A DNA stretch of 64,000 nucleotides, from contig NZ_JARBTM010000009.1 of the NCBI RefSeq assembly GCF_029240175.1, positions 1 to 64,000 on the forward strand, in the 5' to 3' direction. Source of the stretch: Anaerosolibacter sp. (lineage in GTDB: Bacteria; Bacillota; Clostridia; Peptostreptococcales; Thermotaleaceae). Shown here piece by piece: positions 9,960 through 20,330 of the stretch (the stretch's first letter is position 1; every line of letters begins with the position of its first letter). The position numbers and the translations under genes are program-made. The notes under the pieces are model-generated. The model did not search any database. It was given only the letters and a program-made list of their open reading frames with translations, and had not been told where the DNA came from.

Positions 9960-11336
9960 ATGAAGATAGGATTTCATTTAAATATTGAGCAGATCCAGAA
10001 ACTAGTGATGACACCTGAATTGAAGCAAGCTATACAAATACTGCAGTTCAACACCCAAGAGCTATCTCAGTTTATTGATGAACAGCTTTTGACAAATCCT
10101 CTCATCGACATAGCATCCCCGCAAGAAGCTGAAACGACGAAAAATACCTCGAAGGAAGAAATTGATTGGAAAGAATATTTCCGAGAATACGACGATATCA
10201 GCTATAAGCAATCAAATTATAATAAAGACAAAGAAGAGGTATCTATAGAACAGTTTGTTTTTAGTGACACTACATTGACAGAGCATCTGATGTTTCAACT
10301 TCAATTTTCGATACTAAAGAAAAGGCATTATAGCATAGGGAAGTTCATTATTGAAAGCCTTGACCGAAATGGGTATTTAACAACCCCGTTGAGAGAAATT
10401 GCTGAGGTTTTTCATGAGTCAGAGGAAACTGTGGAGAATGTGCTTGCGGTCATTCAGAGTTTTGATCCGTTTGGGATTGCAGCCCGAGACTTAAAAGAAT
10501 GTCTATTGATTCAGATGAAGCAGCTAGGTGTGGAAAACGAAAGGATATTTGAGGTGGTGACACACCATCTTGATGATATAGCCAATAATCGACTTGCCAT
10601 TATTGCAAAGGACTTAAACATTTCAACCACTGAGGCACAAGAGATTGCCGATTTTATCAAAACCCTAGAACCAAAGCCTGGAAGAGTATACAGCTCAAAT
10701 GATGATGTGAAATATATTACGCCAGATGTTACAGTTGAGAAGGTAGATGGAGAATATGTCGTGATCGTGAATGATTCTTCTGCACCTAGGCTTTTGATCA
10801 ATCAGTTTTACCGGAGTATGCTTATGCATGAAGAGAAAGATTCTTCAACGTCTAAGTTTATTACGGATAAGCTCAACTCAGCTATGTGGCTTGTAAAGAG
10901 TATTGAGCAAAGAAGACAGACCATATACAAAGTAGTGAAGGCCATTGTAGATTATCAAATAGAATTCTTTGAAGGTGGAAAGAAGTGGCTAAAGCCCTTA
11001 ACCCTGAAACAGATTGCGGATGAGGTTGGCGTTCATGAATCCACAGTGAGTAGAGCTGTAAACGGTAAATATATGCAGAGTCCCAGGGGTGTATTTGAGC
11101 TAAAGTTCTTTTTTAGCAGCGGCGTTTCCAATCAGGAAGGGGATGGACTGGCATCGGAGAGTATTAAAAGTATGATCCAAGAAATGATAGATAAAGAAAA
11201 TCCTAAGAAACCCTTGAGTGATCAGCTGATTGCAGACTTACTTCAAAACAAAGGCATCAACATCTCTAGGCGGACCGTAGCAAAGTACCGGGATGAAATG
11301 AATATACAAGCTTCATCCAAGAGAAAACGTTTTTAG
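9960..11336 (+). CDS. rpoN: RNA polymerase sigma-54 factor
   Basis: Sigma-54 directs RNA polymerase to -24/-12 promoters that need an AAA+ activator. The 458 residues show the Gln/Leu-rich activator region I (LNIEQIQKLVMTPELKQAIQILQ), an acidic region II, the core-binding domain, an HTH (LKQIADEVGVHESTVSRAVN, about residues 348-368) and the RpoN box, here ISRRTVAKYRDEM (about 434-446). The start at 9960 is preferred because an AAGGTGG site lies 8 nt upstream. The earlier ATG at 9933 lacks one. A client system is in this window: the sigma-54 activator at 29462 and the promoter at 30965. Confidence 0.95.
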   Translation: MKIGFHLNIEQIQKLVMTPELKQAIQILQFNTQELSQFIDEQLLTNPLIDIASPQEAETTKNTSKEEIDWKEYFREYDDISYKQSNYNKDKEEVSIEQFVFSDTTLTEHLMFQLQFSILKKRHYSIGKFIIESLDRNGYLTTPLREIAEVFHESEETVENVLAVIQSFDPFGIAARDLKECLLIQMKQLGVENERIFEVVTHHLDDIANNRLAIIAKDLNISTTEAQEIADFIKTLEPKPGRVYSSNDDVKYITPDVTVEKVDGEYVVIVNDSSAPRLLINQFYRSMLMHEEKDSSTSKFITDKLNSAMWLVKSIEQRRQTIYKVVKAIVDYQIEFFEGGKKWLKPLTLKQIADEVGVHESTVSRAVNGKYMQSPRGVFELKFFFSSGVSNQEGDGLASESIKSMIQEMIDKENPKKPLSDQLIADLLQNKGINISRRTVAKYRDEMNIQASSKRKRF

Positions 11337-11366
11337 CTAGTTATTTTATATTTTTAATAGACATGT

Positions 11367-11412
11367 ATTCCACCATCATTTTTTGAAAAGTGAAAATGAT
11401 GGTGGAATTTTT
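11367..11412 (+). terminator. Intrinsic terminator of rpoN
   Basis: A 16-bp stem, ATTCCACCATCATTTT and its complement, is separated by a 10-nt loop and followed by TTTTTAATTT. Confidence 0.88.
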
Positions 11413-11421
11413 AATTTCCTA

Positions 11422-11450
11422 TTGCAAATGGAAATACCATATATTACAAT
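11422..11450 (+). promoter_or_regulatory. Sigma-A promoter of cggR-gapA
   Basis: A -35 TTGCAA (11422-11427) and -10 TACAAT (11445-11450) are separated by exactly 17 nt. The predicted start is near 11457, just before the CggR operator. This is the only strong promoter I see between rpoN and cggR. Confidence 0.8.
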
Positions 11451-11478
11451 GTAGATGAGAATATTTTTTTGGTCTATC

Positions 11479-11514
11479 TGGGACTCAAAATGACTATAGG
11501 GAACAAAAATGACC
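11479..11514 (+). promoter_or_regulatory. CggR operator (two 19-bp tandem half-operators)
   Basis: Two direct repeats with a 19-bp period follow the pattern GGGAC-N6-TGAC-N4 (11480-11498) and GGGAAC-N5-TGAC (11499-11513). This matches the known Bacillus subtilis CggR operator (CGGGAC-N6-TGTC-N4, repeated) and its position downstream of the promoter. By analogy CggR bound here blocks elongation until fructose-1,6-bisphosphate rises. The match comes from memory of the Bacillus site. Confidence 0.78.
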
Positions 11515-11521
11515 AAACACT

Positions 11522-11732
11522 TTTTTTATTGTCTGAGAAAGTTTAGATACTGATCGTATCAACCTTAGTAATAACAAATAGTATAAGGATTCTGAAATAC
11601 TTACAATAAAAAATCAGGGGTGCAGGGGAAGTATTCCCATGCCGTAGTCAGAAGGGTGCTCAGGCTGCTTAGCAGCCGTCGAAGGGGAACTAGGTTCCCC
11701 TAGCGAAGGCATCGTTAGATGCATTTTTTATA
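11522..11732 (+). repeat. Leader repeat LR, copy 1 (in the cggR 5' leader)
   Basis: This ~210-bp sequence recurs in reverse complement at 57654-57866. The 5' 95 nt are AT-rich and diverged (about 17 differences). The 3' ~118 nt are GC-richer, with only two differences. The 3' part folds into successive hairpins: GGGGAA/TTCCC near 11624, GGCTGC/GCAGCC near 11663, and GGGGAAC/GTTCCCC near 11683 closed by TCG/CGA. It ends with GCATC/GATGC plus six T's (about 11709-11729), a terminator-like structure 33 nt before the cggR ATG. It has no ORF. It could be a cis-regulatory RNA, a small RNA, or a MITE. Confidence 0.85.
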
Positions 11733-11762
11733 GTTAAAAACTACAACGATTGGGGGGATAGC

Positions 11763-12812
11763 ATGAAAAAGGTACATAGCAGCACATTTGATATAGACAT
11801 GATGATAGAATTGCAAAAAAAAATCATTCCAGATCTGCATGAGACGCTTATTGAGCGCTACAATATTCTCAGACTGATTCACTATTATCAGCCAATAGGG
11901 AGAAGGCAGCTTTCAAGTATCTTAGACATTGGTGAGCGAGTAATTCGCGGAGAAGTATCATTGTTACGAGATAAGGGTTTAATTGAAATTAATGCTGAGG
12001 GAATGAAGATCACAGATATTGGAGAGAATACCCTAGAAGGTTTGAACTTTTTCATCCATAGATTTAAGGGGTTACGCGATGTGGAGGAGGAAGTAGCGAA
12101 AAAGCTAAGAATCAAAAAAGTCATTGTTATTCCTGGGATGATGCAAGATGAAGAAATTGCATTAAAGGAAGTTGGCAAGGCGGCTGCTAATTATTTAAAG
12201 AGTATGCTGCAAGGAAAGATGATCATTGGTATCACAGGCGGAGGCACTATGGCTGCCTTAGCAGAAGAGATGACAAAAGATCAAGGAAAAAACCATGATG
12301 TGGTTGTCGTACCAGCCAGAGGCGGACTTGGAAAAGATGTGGATAAGCAATCTAACACGGTCGCTGCAAAGATAGCAAATAAACTAGGCGGGACCTATAA
12401 GCTATTCTATATGCCGGATAACATTGATAAAAACCTTATACCTACCTTGTCAGGAGACCCAATGATCAAGGAAGTGGTAGAGTATATTGAAAAAATTCAA
12501 ACCCTTGTCTTTGGCATAGGAAGGGCCGACAAAATGGCTGCCCGTAGAGGATTAACACCTCAGGATGTACAAGAGCTGATAGAAAAAGGTGCTGTTTCAG
12601 AAGCCTTTGGATACTATTTCAATAAAAATGGAGAGACCGTACGGGAAGTCAGTACGATTGGGATGACGCTAGACAAATTTAAGAAATTAGAAAATATTAT
12701 TGGTGTTGCGGCTGGTGCAGACAAAGCTGAGGCCCTTGTCTCAATCAGCAACTTAAATCCGAATCTTGTAATGGTAGTAGATGAAAACCTTGCGCAACAA
12801 ATTCTAAAATAA
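11763..12812 (+). CDS. cggR: Central glycolytic genes repressor, SorC family
   Basis: CggR represses the gapA operon and is released by fructose-1,6-bisphosphate. The 349 residues have an N-terminal winged HTH (about residues 27-75, [28 protein letters not shown]) and a C-terminal SorC sugar-binding domain ([33 protein letters not shown]). It lies 28 nt before gapA, the usual order. A GGGGGGAT ribosome site precedes ATG 11763. The operator at 11479 indicates autoregulation. The leader is unusual in carrying repeat LR copy 1 with a terminator-like end. Confidence 0.94.
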   Translation: MKKVHSSTFDIDMMIELQKKIIPDLHETLIERYNILRLIHYYQPIGRRQLSSILDIGERVIRGEVSLLRDKGLIEINAEGMKITDIGENTLEGLNFFIHRFKGLRDVEEEVAKKLRIKKVIVIPGMMQDEEIALKEVGKAAANYLKSMLQGKMIIGITGGGTMAALAEEMTKDQGKNHDVVVVPARGGLGKDVDKQSNTVAAKIANKLGGTYKLFYMPDNIDKNLIPTLSGDPMIKEVVEYIEKIQTLVFGIGRADKMAARRGLTPQDVQELIEKGAVSEAFGYYFNKNGETVREVSTIGMTLDKFKKLENIIGVAAGADKAEALVSISNLNPNLVMVVDENLAQQILK

Positions 12813-12840
12813 ACATATATTTTTAAGGAGGAATTATCAT

Positions 12841-13851
12841 ATGGGAGTAAAAGTTGGTATTAATGGTTTTGGGAGAATTGGAAGAAATGCATTTAAGATT
12901 GCTTTTGAAGGCAACAATGACTTTGAAATTGTAGCGATTAATGACTTGACAGATGCAGCGACACTTGCCCATCTGCTAAAGTATGACAGCTGTTTTGGAA
13001 AATTTAGCAAAACTGTTGAAGCAAAAGAAGGTGCATTGATTGTAGATGGCAAAGAAGTAAAAATTCTCGCGGAAAGAGATCCTGCAAATTTACCATGGGG
13101 TGAACTTGGTGTAGATATTGTTGTTGAATCTACTGGTGTATTCACAGCAAAGGAAAAAGCAATTAAACATATCGAAGCAGGAGCAAAGAAGGTAATTATT
13201 TCTGCACCTGCGAAAAATGAAGATATCACCATCGTTATGGGCGTAAATGAAGACAAGTATGATCCGCAAAATCATCATGTGGTATCTAATGCATCTTGTA
13301 CTACAAACTGTTTGGCACCTTTTGCGAAGATTATCGATGAGAATTATGGTATTAAAAAAGGATTAATGACAACAGTACACTCTTATACAAACGATCAAAG
13401 AATCTTAGACTTACCTCATAGTGACCTCAGAAGAGCGAGAGCAGCTGCAGAATCCATCATTCCAACAACAACAGGAGCAGCAAAGGCAGTAGCTTTGGTA
13501 TTACCACAATTAAAGGGTAAGTTAAATGGCTTTGCCATGAGAGTACCTACGCCAACAGTATCTGTAGTAGATATTGTATTTGAATTAGAAAAATCAACAA
13601 CTGCTGAAGATGTAAATAAAGTACTAAGAGACGCAGCAGAAGGTGAATTGAAAGGAATCATGGGCTTTAGTGACGAGCCATTGGTTTCTATCGATTACAG
13701 ACAAGATCCAAGATCCTCAATCATTGATGGATTATCTACTATGGTCATCGGTGACAATATGTTAAAAATTGTTTCCTGGTATGACAATGAGTGGGGTTAT
13801 TCCAGCAGAGTGGTAGATTTGATCAATTTTATGATCCAAAAAGGTCTTTAA
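12841..13851 (+). CDS. gap: Glyceraldehyde-3-phosphate dehydrogenase (NAD, type I)
   Basis: The enzyme oxidises glyceraldehyde-3-phosphate to 1,3-bisphosphoglycerate. It has an N-terminal Rossmann motif ([13 protein letters not shown]), the catalytic cysteine in [12 protein letters not shown], and the C-terminal [15 protein letters not shown]. Its 336 residues are standard. An AAGGAGG site precedes the ATG. It is cotranscribed with cggR and followed by its own terminator, so pgk needs another promoter or readthrough. Confidence 0.97.
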   Translation: MGVKVGINGFGRIGRNAFKIAFEGNNDFEIVAINDLTDAATLAHLLKYDSCFGKFSKTVEAKEGALIVDGKEVKILAERDPANLPWGELGVDIVVESTGVFTAKEKAIKHIEAGAKKVIISAPAKNEDITIVMGVNEDKYDPQNHHVVSNASCTTNCLAPFAKIIDENYGIKKGLMTTVHSYTNDQRILDLPHSDLRRARAAAESIIPTTTGAAKAVALVLPQLKGKLNGFAMRVPTPTVSVVDIVFELEKSTTAEDVNKVLRDAAEGELKGIMGFSDEPLVSIDYRQDPRSSIIDGLSTMVIGDNMLKIVSWYDNEWGYSSRVVDLINFMIQKGL

Positions 13852-13853
13852 GA

Positions 13854-13892
13854 AAAATGAATACCAATTCCACTCGAATTGGTATTCATTTT
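13854..13892 (+). terminator. Terminator between gap and pgk
   Basis: A perfect 17-bp stem, AAAATGAATACCAATTC and its complement with a CACTC loop, has an A-run on one side and a T-run on the other. Confidence 0.85.
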
Positions 13893-13915
13893 AACATATC
13901 CTAACACTGAAACGA

Positions 13916-13948
13916 TTGACGAGTAGGAAATAGTATGTTACATATAAT
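13916..13948 (+). promoter_or_regulatory. Possible promoter of pgk-tpiA-eno
   Basis: TTGACG (13916-13921) and TATAAT (13943-13948) are both good boxes but lie 21 nt apart. A 17-nt spacing would instead use TACATA at 13939. The exact start is uncertain. Confidence 0.45.
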
Positions 13949-13987
13949 TAAGTAGGATACATTATTTTAAAGAATTGGGGTGTAGGT

Positions 13988-15181
13988 ATGCTAAATAAGA
14001 AGACGATAGAAAATGTTGAAGTTACGGGTAAGAGAGTATTGGTTCGTTGTGATTTCAATGTGCCGATGGATGAAAACAAAAATATAACAGACGATATTCG
14101 GGTACGAGGTGCACTTCCTACCATTAAGTATTTAATGGAGAAAGGCGCTAAGGTAATCCTCATGTCCCACTTGGGAAGACCAAAGGGAGAACCGAACAAA
14201 AAATACAGCCTTGAGCCAGTAGCGAAAAGATTGGCTGAGTTATTGAATAATGAAGTTATTTTTGCAGCCGATGACGTAGTGGTTGGTGAAACTGCAAAAA
14301 AGGCTGCGGAAGGAATGCAGAATGGAGAAGTTCTTCTCCTAGAAAACGTACGCTTCAGAAAAGAAGAAGAGAAGAATAATCCTGAGTTTTCAAAAGAGCT
14401 TGCCAGCCTAGGCGAATTATTTGTAAATGATGCTTTCGGTACAGCCCATAGGGCCCATTCGTCAACGGCAGGCATCGCAGACTATCTTCCATGCGTGTCC
14501 GGCTATTTAATTCAAAAAGAGATCGATATCATGGGAAAAGCCTTACATAACCCAGAAAGACCTTTTGTTGCGATTCTAGGCGGTGCAAAGGTATCTGATA
14601 AAATTGGTGTGATCAAAAACTTATTAGAGAAAGTAGATGCTTTGATCATAGGCGGAGGTATGGCCTTTACCTTCTTAAAAGCAAAGGGGTATGAAGTAGG
14701 TAAATCACTGCTAGAGTTAGATAAGATTGAATTAGCAAAAGAGTTAATGGAAGCAGCAGAAGCAAAGGGTGTAAAATTACTGTTACCAGTAGATGTAGTC
14801 GCAGCTGCAGAGTTTAAAGCCGATGCAGAACACGAAACAGTAGATGCGGATAATATTCCTAATGATAAAATGGGATTAGACATTGGTGGGGAAACGGTAA
14901 AGATCTTTGCAGAAGAAATCAAAGGTGCTCAAACAGTAATATGGAATGGACCTATGGGTGTCTTTGAAATGCCAGCCTTTGCTGTAGGTACGAAGGAAGT
15001 TGCAAAAGCCCTTGCAGAAAGCAAAGGAACCACAATCATAGGTGGCGGCGACAGTGCTGCAGCCGTTGAACAGTTAGGATTTGCTGATCAAATGACCCAC
15101 ATATCTACCGGTGGCGGTGCTTCTCTAGAATTCTTAGAGGGTATTGAACTTCCTGGTATTGCAGTAATCCAAGATAAATAG
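13988..15181 (+). CDS. pgk: Phosphoglycerate kinase
   Basis: The enzyme makes ATP from 1,3-bisphosphoglycerate. The 397 residues have the N-domain substrate motif [21 protein letters not shown], the hinge region, and C-domain nucleotide signatures [14 protein letters not shown] and [13 protein letters not shown]. It is 136 nt after gap, beyond a terminator, and 11 nt before tpiA. Confidence 0.97.
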   Translation: MLNKKTIENVEVTGKRVLVRCDFNVPMDENKNITDDIRVRGALPTIKYLMEKGAKVILMSHLGRPKGEPNKKYSLEPVAKRLAELLNNEVIFAADDVVVGETAKKAAEGMQNGEVLLLENVRFRKEEEKNNPEFSKELASLGELFVNDAFGTAHRAHSSTAGIADYLPCVSGYLIQKEIDIMGKALHNPERPFVAILGGAKVSDKIGVIKNLLEKVDALIIGGGMAFTFLKAKGYEVGKSLLELDKIELAKELMEAAEAKGVKLLLPVDVVAAAEFKADAEHETVDADNIPNDKMGLDIGGETVKIFAEEIKGAQTVIWNGPMGVFEMPAFAVGTKEVAKALAESKGTTIIGGGDSAAAVEQLGFADQMTHISTGGGASLEFLEGIELPGIAVIQDK

Positions 15182-15192
15182 GAGGTGAACCC

Positions 15193-15939
15193 ATGAGAAT
15201 ACCAATCATTGCAGGCAATTGGAAAATGCATAAAACCATAAATGAGGCGGTACAATTTGTAAATGATATCAAGGAAAAAGTACAGGGAACTGATGTGGAA
15301 GTGGTAATCTGTGCACCTTTTACCTTATTACTGTCATTAAAAGAAGCAGCAGCCGGATCAAACATTAAGCTGGGCGCTCAAAACATGCATTGGGAGAATC
15401 AAGGCGCTTTTACGGGTGAGATATCACCTTTAATGTTGAAGGATATTGGAATAGATTATTGTATCATCGGGCATTCTGAGAGAAGACAATATTTCGCAGA
15501 AACCGATGAAACCGTCAACAAAAAGATTCATGCTGCTTTGCAACATGGTATCAACCCAATTTTCTGTGTAGGTGAAACCCTGGAGGAAAGAGAGTCAGGT
15601 AAAACAGAAGCCATTGTAAAGAGTCAAATTCAAAATGGCTTAGAAAATATATCTGGTGAGGATATGAACAAAATTGTTATCGCTTACGAACCTATTTGGG
15701 CGATCGGTACGGGGAAGACTGCTACGCCAGAACAAGCCAATGAAGTGATTTACCAAATAAGAGAAACCATAAAAGAACTCTATGGGGAAACAATCTATAC
15801 AGAAGTTCGCATTCAGTATGGTGGCAGCGTAAAAGGCTCTAATGCTGAGGAAATCATGAACCAAGAAGATATTGATGGTGCTTTGGTAGGCGGCGCAAGC
15901 TTGCTTCCAGATGAATTTGTTCAAATCGTAAACTTCTAA
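15193..15939 (+). CDS. tpiA: Triosephosphate isomerase
   Basis: The enzyme interconverts dihydroxyacetone phosphate and glyceraldehyde-3-phosphate. The 248 residues show GNWKMHKT (catalytic Lys), IGHSERRQYF (catalytic His), and AYEPIWAIGTGKTATPEQA (catalytic Glu and flexible loop). A TAGGAGGTGA ribosome site overlaps the pgk stop region. The usual phosphoglycerate mutase gene between tpiA and eno is absent here and must be elsewhere. Confidence 0.97.
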   Translation: MRIPIIAGNWKMHKTINEAVQFVNDIKEKVQGTDVEVVICAPFTLLLSLKEAAAGSNIKLGAQNMHWENQGAFTGEISPLMLKDIGIDYCIIGHSERRQYFAETDETVNKKIHAALQHGINPIFCVGETLEERESGKTEAIVKSQIQNGLENISGEDMNKIVIAYEPIWAIGTGKTATPEQANEVIYQIRETIKELYGETIYTEVRIQYGGSVKGSNAEEIMNQEDIDGALVGGASLLPDEFVQIVNF

Positions 15940-15944
15940 ATTGA

Positions 15945-17252
<1,308 letters not shown>

Positions 17253-17275
17253 TAGGTATAATCTGTAAAAATTTA

Positions 17276-17322
17276 AACAATAATATAAGGATAGGATGCC
17301 TACCCTTATATTATTGTTATTT
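17276..17322 (+). terminator. Terminator after eno
   Basis: Long inverted arms begin AACAATAATATAAGG and end CCTTATATTATTGTT around a short GC stem with an ATG loop. ATTTTTAT follows. Confidence 0.88.
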
Positions 17323-17389
17323 TTATCTTTACCAAAATTTTTTAATGTTCATTGAAAAGTGGATAAATAAAGACAAGGGATAATATTTA

Positions 17390-17418
17390 TTGATTTTAAA
17401 AATCAGCTATGTTAAAAT
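17390..17418 (+). promoter_or_regulatory. Promoter of secG
   Basis: TTGATT (17390-17395) and TAAAAT (17413-17418) are separated by 17 nt, 32 nt before the secG ATG. Confidence 0.65.
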
Positions 17419-17450
17419 ATGTATGTTAATTAGACAGAGGAGGTGGAAAA

Positions 17451-17681
17451 ATGAGAATTTTACTAATGATCGTTCAAATAATAGCAAGTCTTATTCTAAT
17501 CGGAAGTATTTTACTTCAATCAGGAAAGAGTGCAGGATTATCAGGTGCGATTGCTGGTGGAGCGGAGCAACTTTGGGGTAAGCAAAAAGGCAGAGGTTAT
17601 GAAGAATTATTAAGCAAAGTTACAACAATTGGTGCAATCGTCTTTATCATCAATTCTATTATACTGATCAGAATTTTCTAA
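17451..17681 (+). CDS. secG: Preprotein translocase subunit SecG
   Basis: SecG is a small Sec translocon subunit that assists SecA cycling. The 76 residues have two membrane helices (about 3-21 and 55-74) joined by the conserved SGKSAGLSGAIAGGAEQLWGKQKGRG-type loop. An AGGAGGTGG site precedes the ATG. Its placement near rnr-smpB-ssrA is the common Firmicute arrangement, here interrupted by hppA. Confidence 0.94.
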   Translation: MRILLMIVQIIASLILIGSILLQSGKSAGLSGAIAGGAEQLWGKQKGRGYEELLSKVTTIGAIVFIINSIILIRIF

Positions 17682-17736
17682 TATGAAACACCAGAGTCTG
17701 TTGTAACAGGTTTGGAAAATAAAGGAGGCATCAAGG

Positions 17737-19725
17737 ATGAATTATGCGTTATTAGCGCCTGTAGTAGGGGTGATCGCTTTGATATTTGCGTATACCCTTG
17801 CTACTAAAATCAACAAAGTTGATGTAGGGACAGAGCGAATGAAAGAGATCTCTACATATATTCACGAGGGTGCTATGGCATTCTTAACAAGGGAATACAA
17901 GACACTCGTTATTTTTGCAGCAGTGCTTTTCGTCGTATTAGGTTTTGGTATTGATTGGTTAACAGCAGCATGTTTTCTAATGGGAGCTCTGTTTTCAGCA
18001 TTGGCAGGTTTCTTCGGAATGCAGGTTGCTACAAAAGCCAATGTTAGAACTGCAAATGCAGCTAGAGAAGGCGGCATGAACAAAGCCCTTAGCGTAGCCT
18101 TTAACGGAGGCGCGGTTATGGGAATGTCAGTAGCTGGATTAGGTCTCTTAGGTGTAGGCGTGTTATATTTAGTTATTGGAAAACCTGAAATCATTACAGG
18201 TTTTGGTTTAGGTGCTTCTTCTATAGCACTTTTTGGTCGTGTTGGCGGTGGTATCTATACAAAAGCTGCTGACGTAGGCGCAGACTTGGTAGGTAAGGTA
18301 GAAGCGGGGATTCCAGAGGATGATCCTAGAAACCCTGCAGTAATTGCTGATAACGTTGGTGACAATGTTGGTGACGTTGCGGGAATGGGCGCGGACTTAT
18401 TTGAATCATATGTAGGATCTATTATTTCAGCTATTACTCTAGGTGTTGTAATTCCAACTATCGATCCAGTAAATGGTGCAGTATTCCCATTAATGCTGGC
18501 TGCTGTAGGAATTATCGCATCTATTATTGGTACAATGTTTGTAAGAGGTGACGAAAATACAAATCCAGCCGATGCATTACATAGAGGTACGTATGCTGCA
18601 GGTGCTATCGTTATTGCAGGTGCGTTTTTCCTTAGTAAAATGCTATTTGGCGATTTAAATGCCTTCTGGGCAATCACTGCCGGTCTAGTTGTAGGTACAG
18701 CCATTGGTAAAATTACAGAGTTCTATACTTCTGGAGATTATCAATCTGTTAAGAAGATTGCACAGCAATCTGAGACAGGACCCGCAACAACGATCATTAG
18801 TGGTCTAGCGGTAGGTATGTACTCAACAGCATGGCCGTTGATTCTTATTTCTGTGGGCATCTTAGTTGCTTTTAAATTCGCAGGATTATATGGTATCGCA
18901 TTAGCAGCGGTTGGTATGCTGTCAACGACAGGAATCACTGTTGCAGTAGATGCATACGGACCGATTGCCGATAATGCTGGTGGTATTGCAGAAATGTCAG
19001 AACTTCCTAAGTCAGTTCGTGCAATTACGGATAAACTTGATGCAGTAGGTAATACTACAGCAGCTATTGGAAAGGGCTTTGCTATCGGATCAGCTGCTTT
19101 AACAGCCCTTGCATTATTTGCTTCTTATTCACAGGTAGTGAAGCTTGAAACCATTGATATCCTTAACCCATTGGTTGTTGTAGGCTTATTGATTGGCGGT
19201 ATGCTGCCATTCCTTTTCTCAGCTATGACAATGGAGTCTGTTGGTAAAGCAGCATTCCAAATGATTGAAGAAGTAAGAAGACAATTTAGAGAAATCCCTG
19301 GTATCATGGAAGGTAAAGCTAAGCCTGATTATGCAAAGTGTGTTGATATCAGTACAGGTGCAGCTTTAAAAGAAATGCTTGTACCAGGTATTATGGCAGT
19401 AGCTGCACCATTAGCTACAGGACTTATTCTTGGACCTGAAGCACTGGGTGGATTACTTGCAGGATCTCTTGTTTCTGGTGTGTTATTGGCAATCATGATG
19501 GCAAATGCAGGTGGTGCTTGGGACAACGCGAAGAAATACGTTGAAGAAGGTCACCACGGCGGAAAAGGCAGCGAAGCACATAAAGCTGCTGTTGTTGGAG
19601 ATACAGTAGGAGACCCATTCAAAGATACATCTGGTCCTTCTATTAACATCTTGATCAAGCTGATGACGATCGTAGCATTAGTATTTGCACCATTGTTCTT
19701 AAAGTTTGGTGGAATGTTATTCTAG
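17737..19725 (+). CDS. hppA: Membrane-bound ion-pumping pyrophosphatase
   Basis: The enzyme hydrolyses pyrophosphate to pump H+ or Na+ across the membrane. The 662 residues contain some 15-16 helices and the hallmark [20 protein letters not shown]. The catalytic aspartates recur near the C-terminus ([15 protein letters not shown]). [10 protein letters not shown] has Ala where K+-independent enzymes have Lys, so this is a K+-dependent type. Na+ pumping is plausible for an alkaliphile-like anaerobe but cannot be settled by eye. An AAAGGAGG site lies before the ATG. Confidence 0.96.
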   Translation: MNYALLAPVVGVIALIFAYTLATKINKVDVGTERMKEISTYIHEGAMAFLTREYKTLVIFAAVLFVVLGFGIDWLTAACFLMGALFSALAGFFGMQVATKANVRTANAAREGGMNKALSVAFNGGAVMGMSVAGLGLLGVGVLYLVIGKPEIITGFGLGASSIALFGRVGGGIYTKAADVGADLVGKVEAGIPEDDPRNPAVIADNVGDNVGDVAGMGADLFESYVGSIISAITLGVVIPTIDPVNGAVFPLMLAAVGIIASIIGTMFVRGDENTNPADALHRGTYAAGAIVIAGAFFLSKMLFGDLNAFWAITAGLVVGTAIGKITEFYTSGDYQSVKKIAQQSETGPATTIISGLAVGMYSTAWPLILISVGILVAFKFAGLYGIALAAVGMLSTTGITVAVDAYGPIADNAGGIAEMSELPKSVRAITDKLDAVGNTTAAIGKGFAIGSAALTALALFASYSQVVKLETIDILNPLVVVGLLIGGMLPFLFSAMTMESVGKAAFQMIEEVRRQFREIPGIMEGKAKPDYAKCVDISTGAALKEMLVPGIMAVAAPLATGLILGPEALGGLLAGSLVSGVLLAIMMANAGGAWDNAKKYVEEGHHGGKGSEAHKAAVVGDTVGDPFKDTSGPSINILIKLMTIVALVFAPLFLKFGGMLF

Positions 19726-19737
19726 TAAAATGAATAG

Positions 19738-19768
19738 GTCCTGTCTCGATTTCGAGGCAGGACTTTTG
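19738..19768 (+). terminator. Terminator after hppA
   Basis: Arms GTCCTGTCTCG and CGAGGCAGGAC surround an ATTT loop, followed by TTTTG. Confidence 0.85.
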
Positions 19769-19850
19769 TATTTTGTTTCCATAACATGACATCTATGCTA
19801 TAATAGCAGTTGACATGTTATTTTTTGTAAAAAGAAATGGAGAATGTTGG

Positions 19851-20168
19851 ATGAAGATGATCATAGATGTCTTTGGCTTCGATGAGAGAAAGTTTCTAAT
19901 CTTTATGGGATACCTTGCCCTAGTAAATATATATGGGTTCGTTATTATGGGTCTTGATAAATACTATGCCAAGAAGCATAGATGGAGAATAAGCGAGAGG
20001 AATTTCTTTTTAACCTCACTTTTGGGCGGTGCATGGGGTGTGCTTCTAGGCATGAAGATGTTTCGCCATAAAACCCTGCATAAGAGCTTTACATTTGGCG
20101 TTCCTGCCCTAGGTGTGTTACATGTAGCTATAGTACTATCAATTTATTATTTCTTTTTCTTAAAATAG
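19851..20168 (+). CDS. DUF1294 family membrane protein
   Basis: This is a small integral membrane protein of unknown function. The sequence YLALVNIYGFVIMGLDKYYAKKHRWRISE followed by LLGGAWGVLLGMKMFRHKT is the DUF1294 pattern. It has three hydrophobic segments in about 105 residues. The start at 19851 (MKMIIDVFGFDE) follows a GGAG site. The ATG at 19815 would add 12 residues that do not look like the family. It appears to be a single gene between hppA and rnr. Confidence 0.8.
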   Translation: MKMIIDVFGFDERKFLIFMGYLALVNIYGFVIMGLDKYYAKKHRWRISERNFFLTSLLGGAWGVLLGMKMFRHKTLHKSFTFGVPALGVLHVAIVLSIYYFFFLK

Positions 20169-20330
20169 AGATGAATGTTTTGATAGACTTTGTATTCCCT
20201 GGGAAATAGGGAATACATGTGAGAAAATATTCGTGAAAATGATATCCATGAAATAATTGGCTGGAATTGGGGTAAAATAAAAATAAGTATTTGGATATTT
20301 TTAGGTATTTTACAGATTGGAGGAATGACA

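Noticed and set aside
11522-11732. Repeat LR as an insertion sequence or CRISPR repeat
   Set aside because: It has no transposase ORF, no clear terminal inverted repeats and only two copies in the window, far apart.
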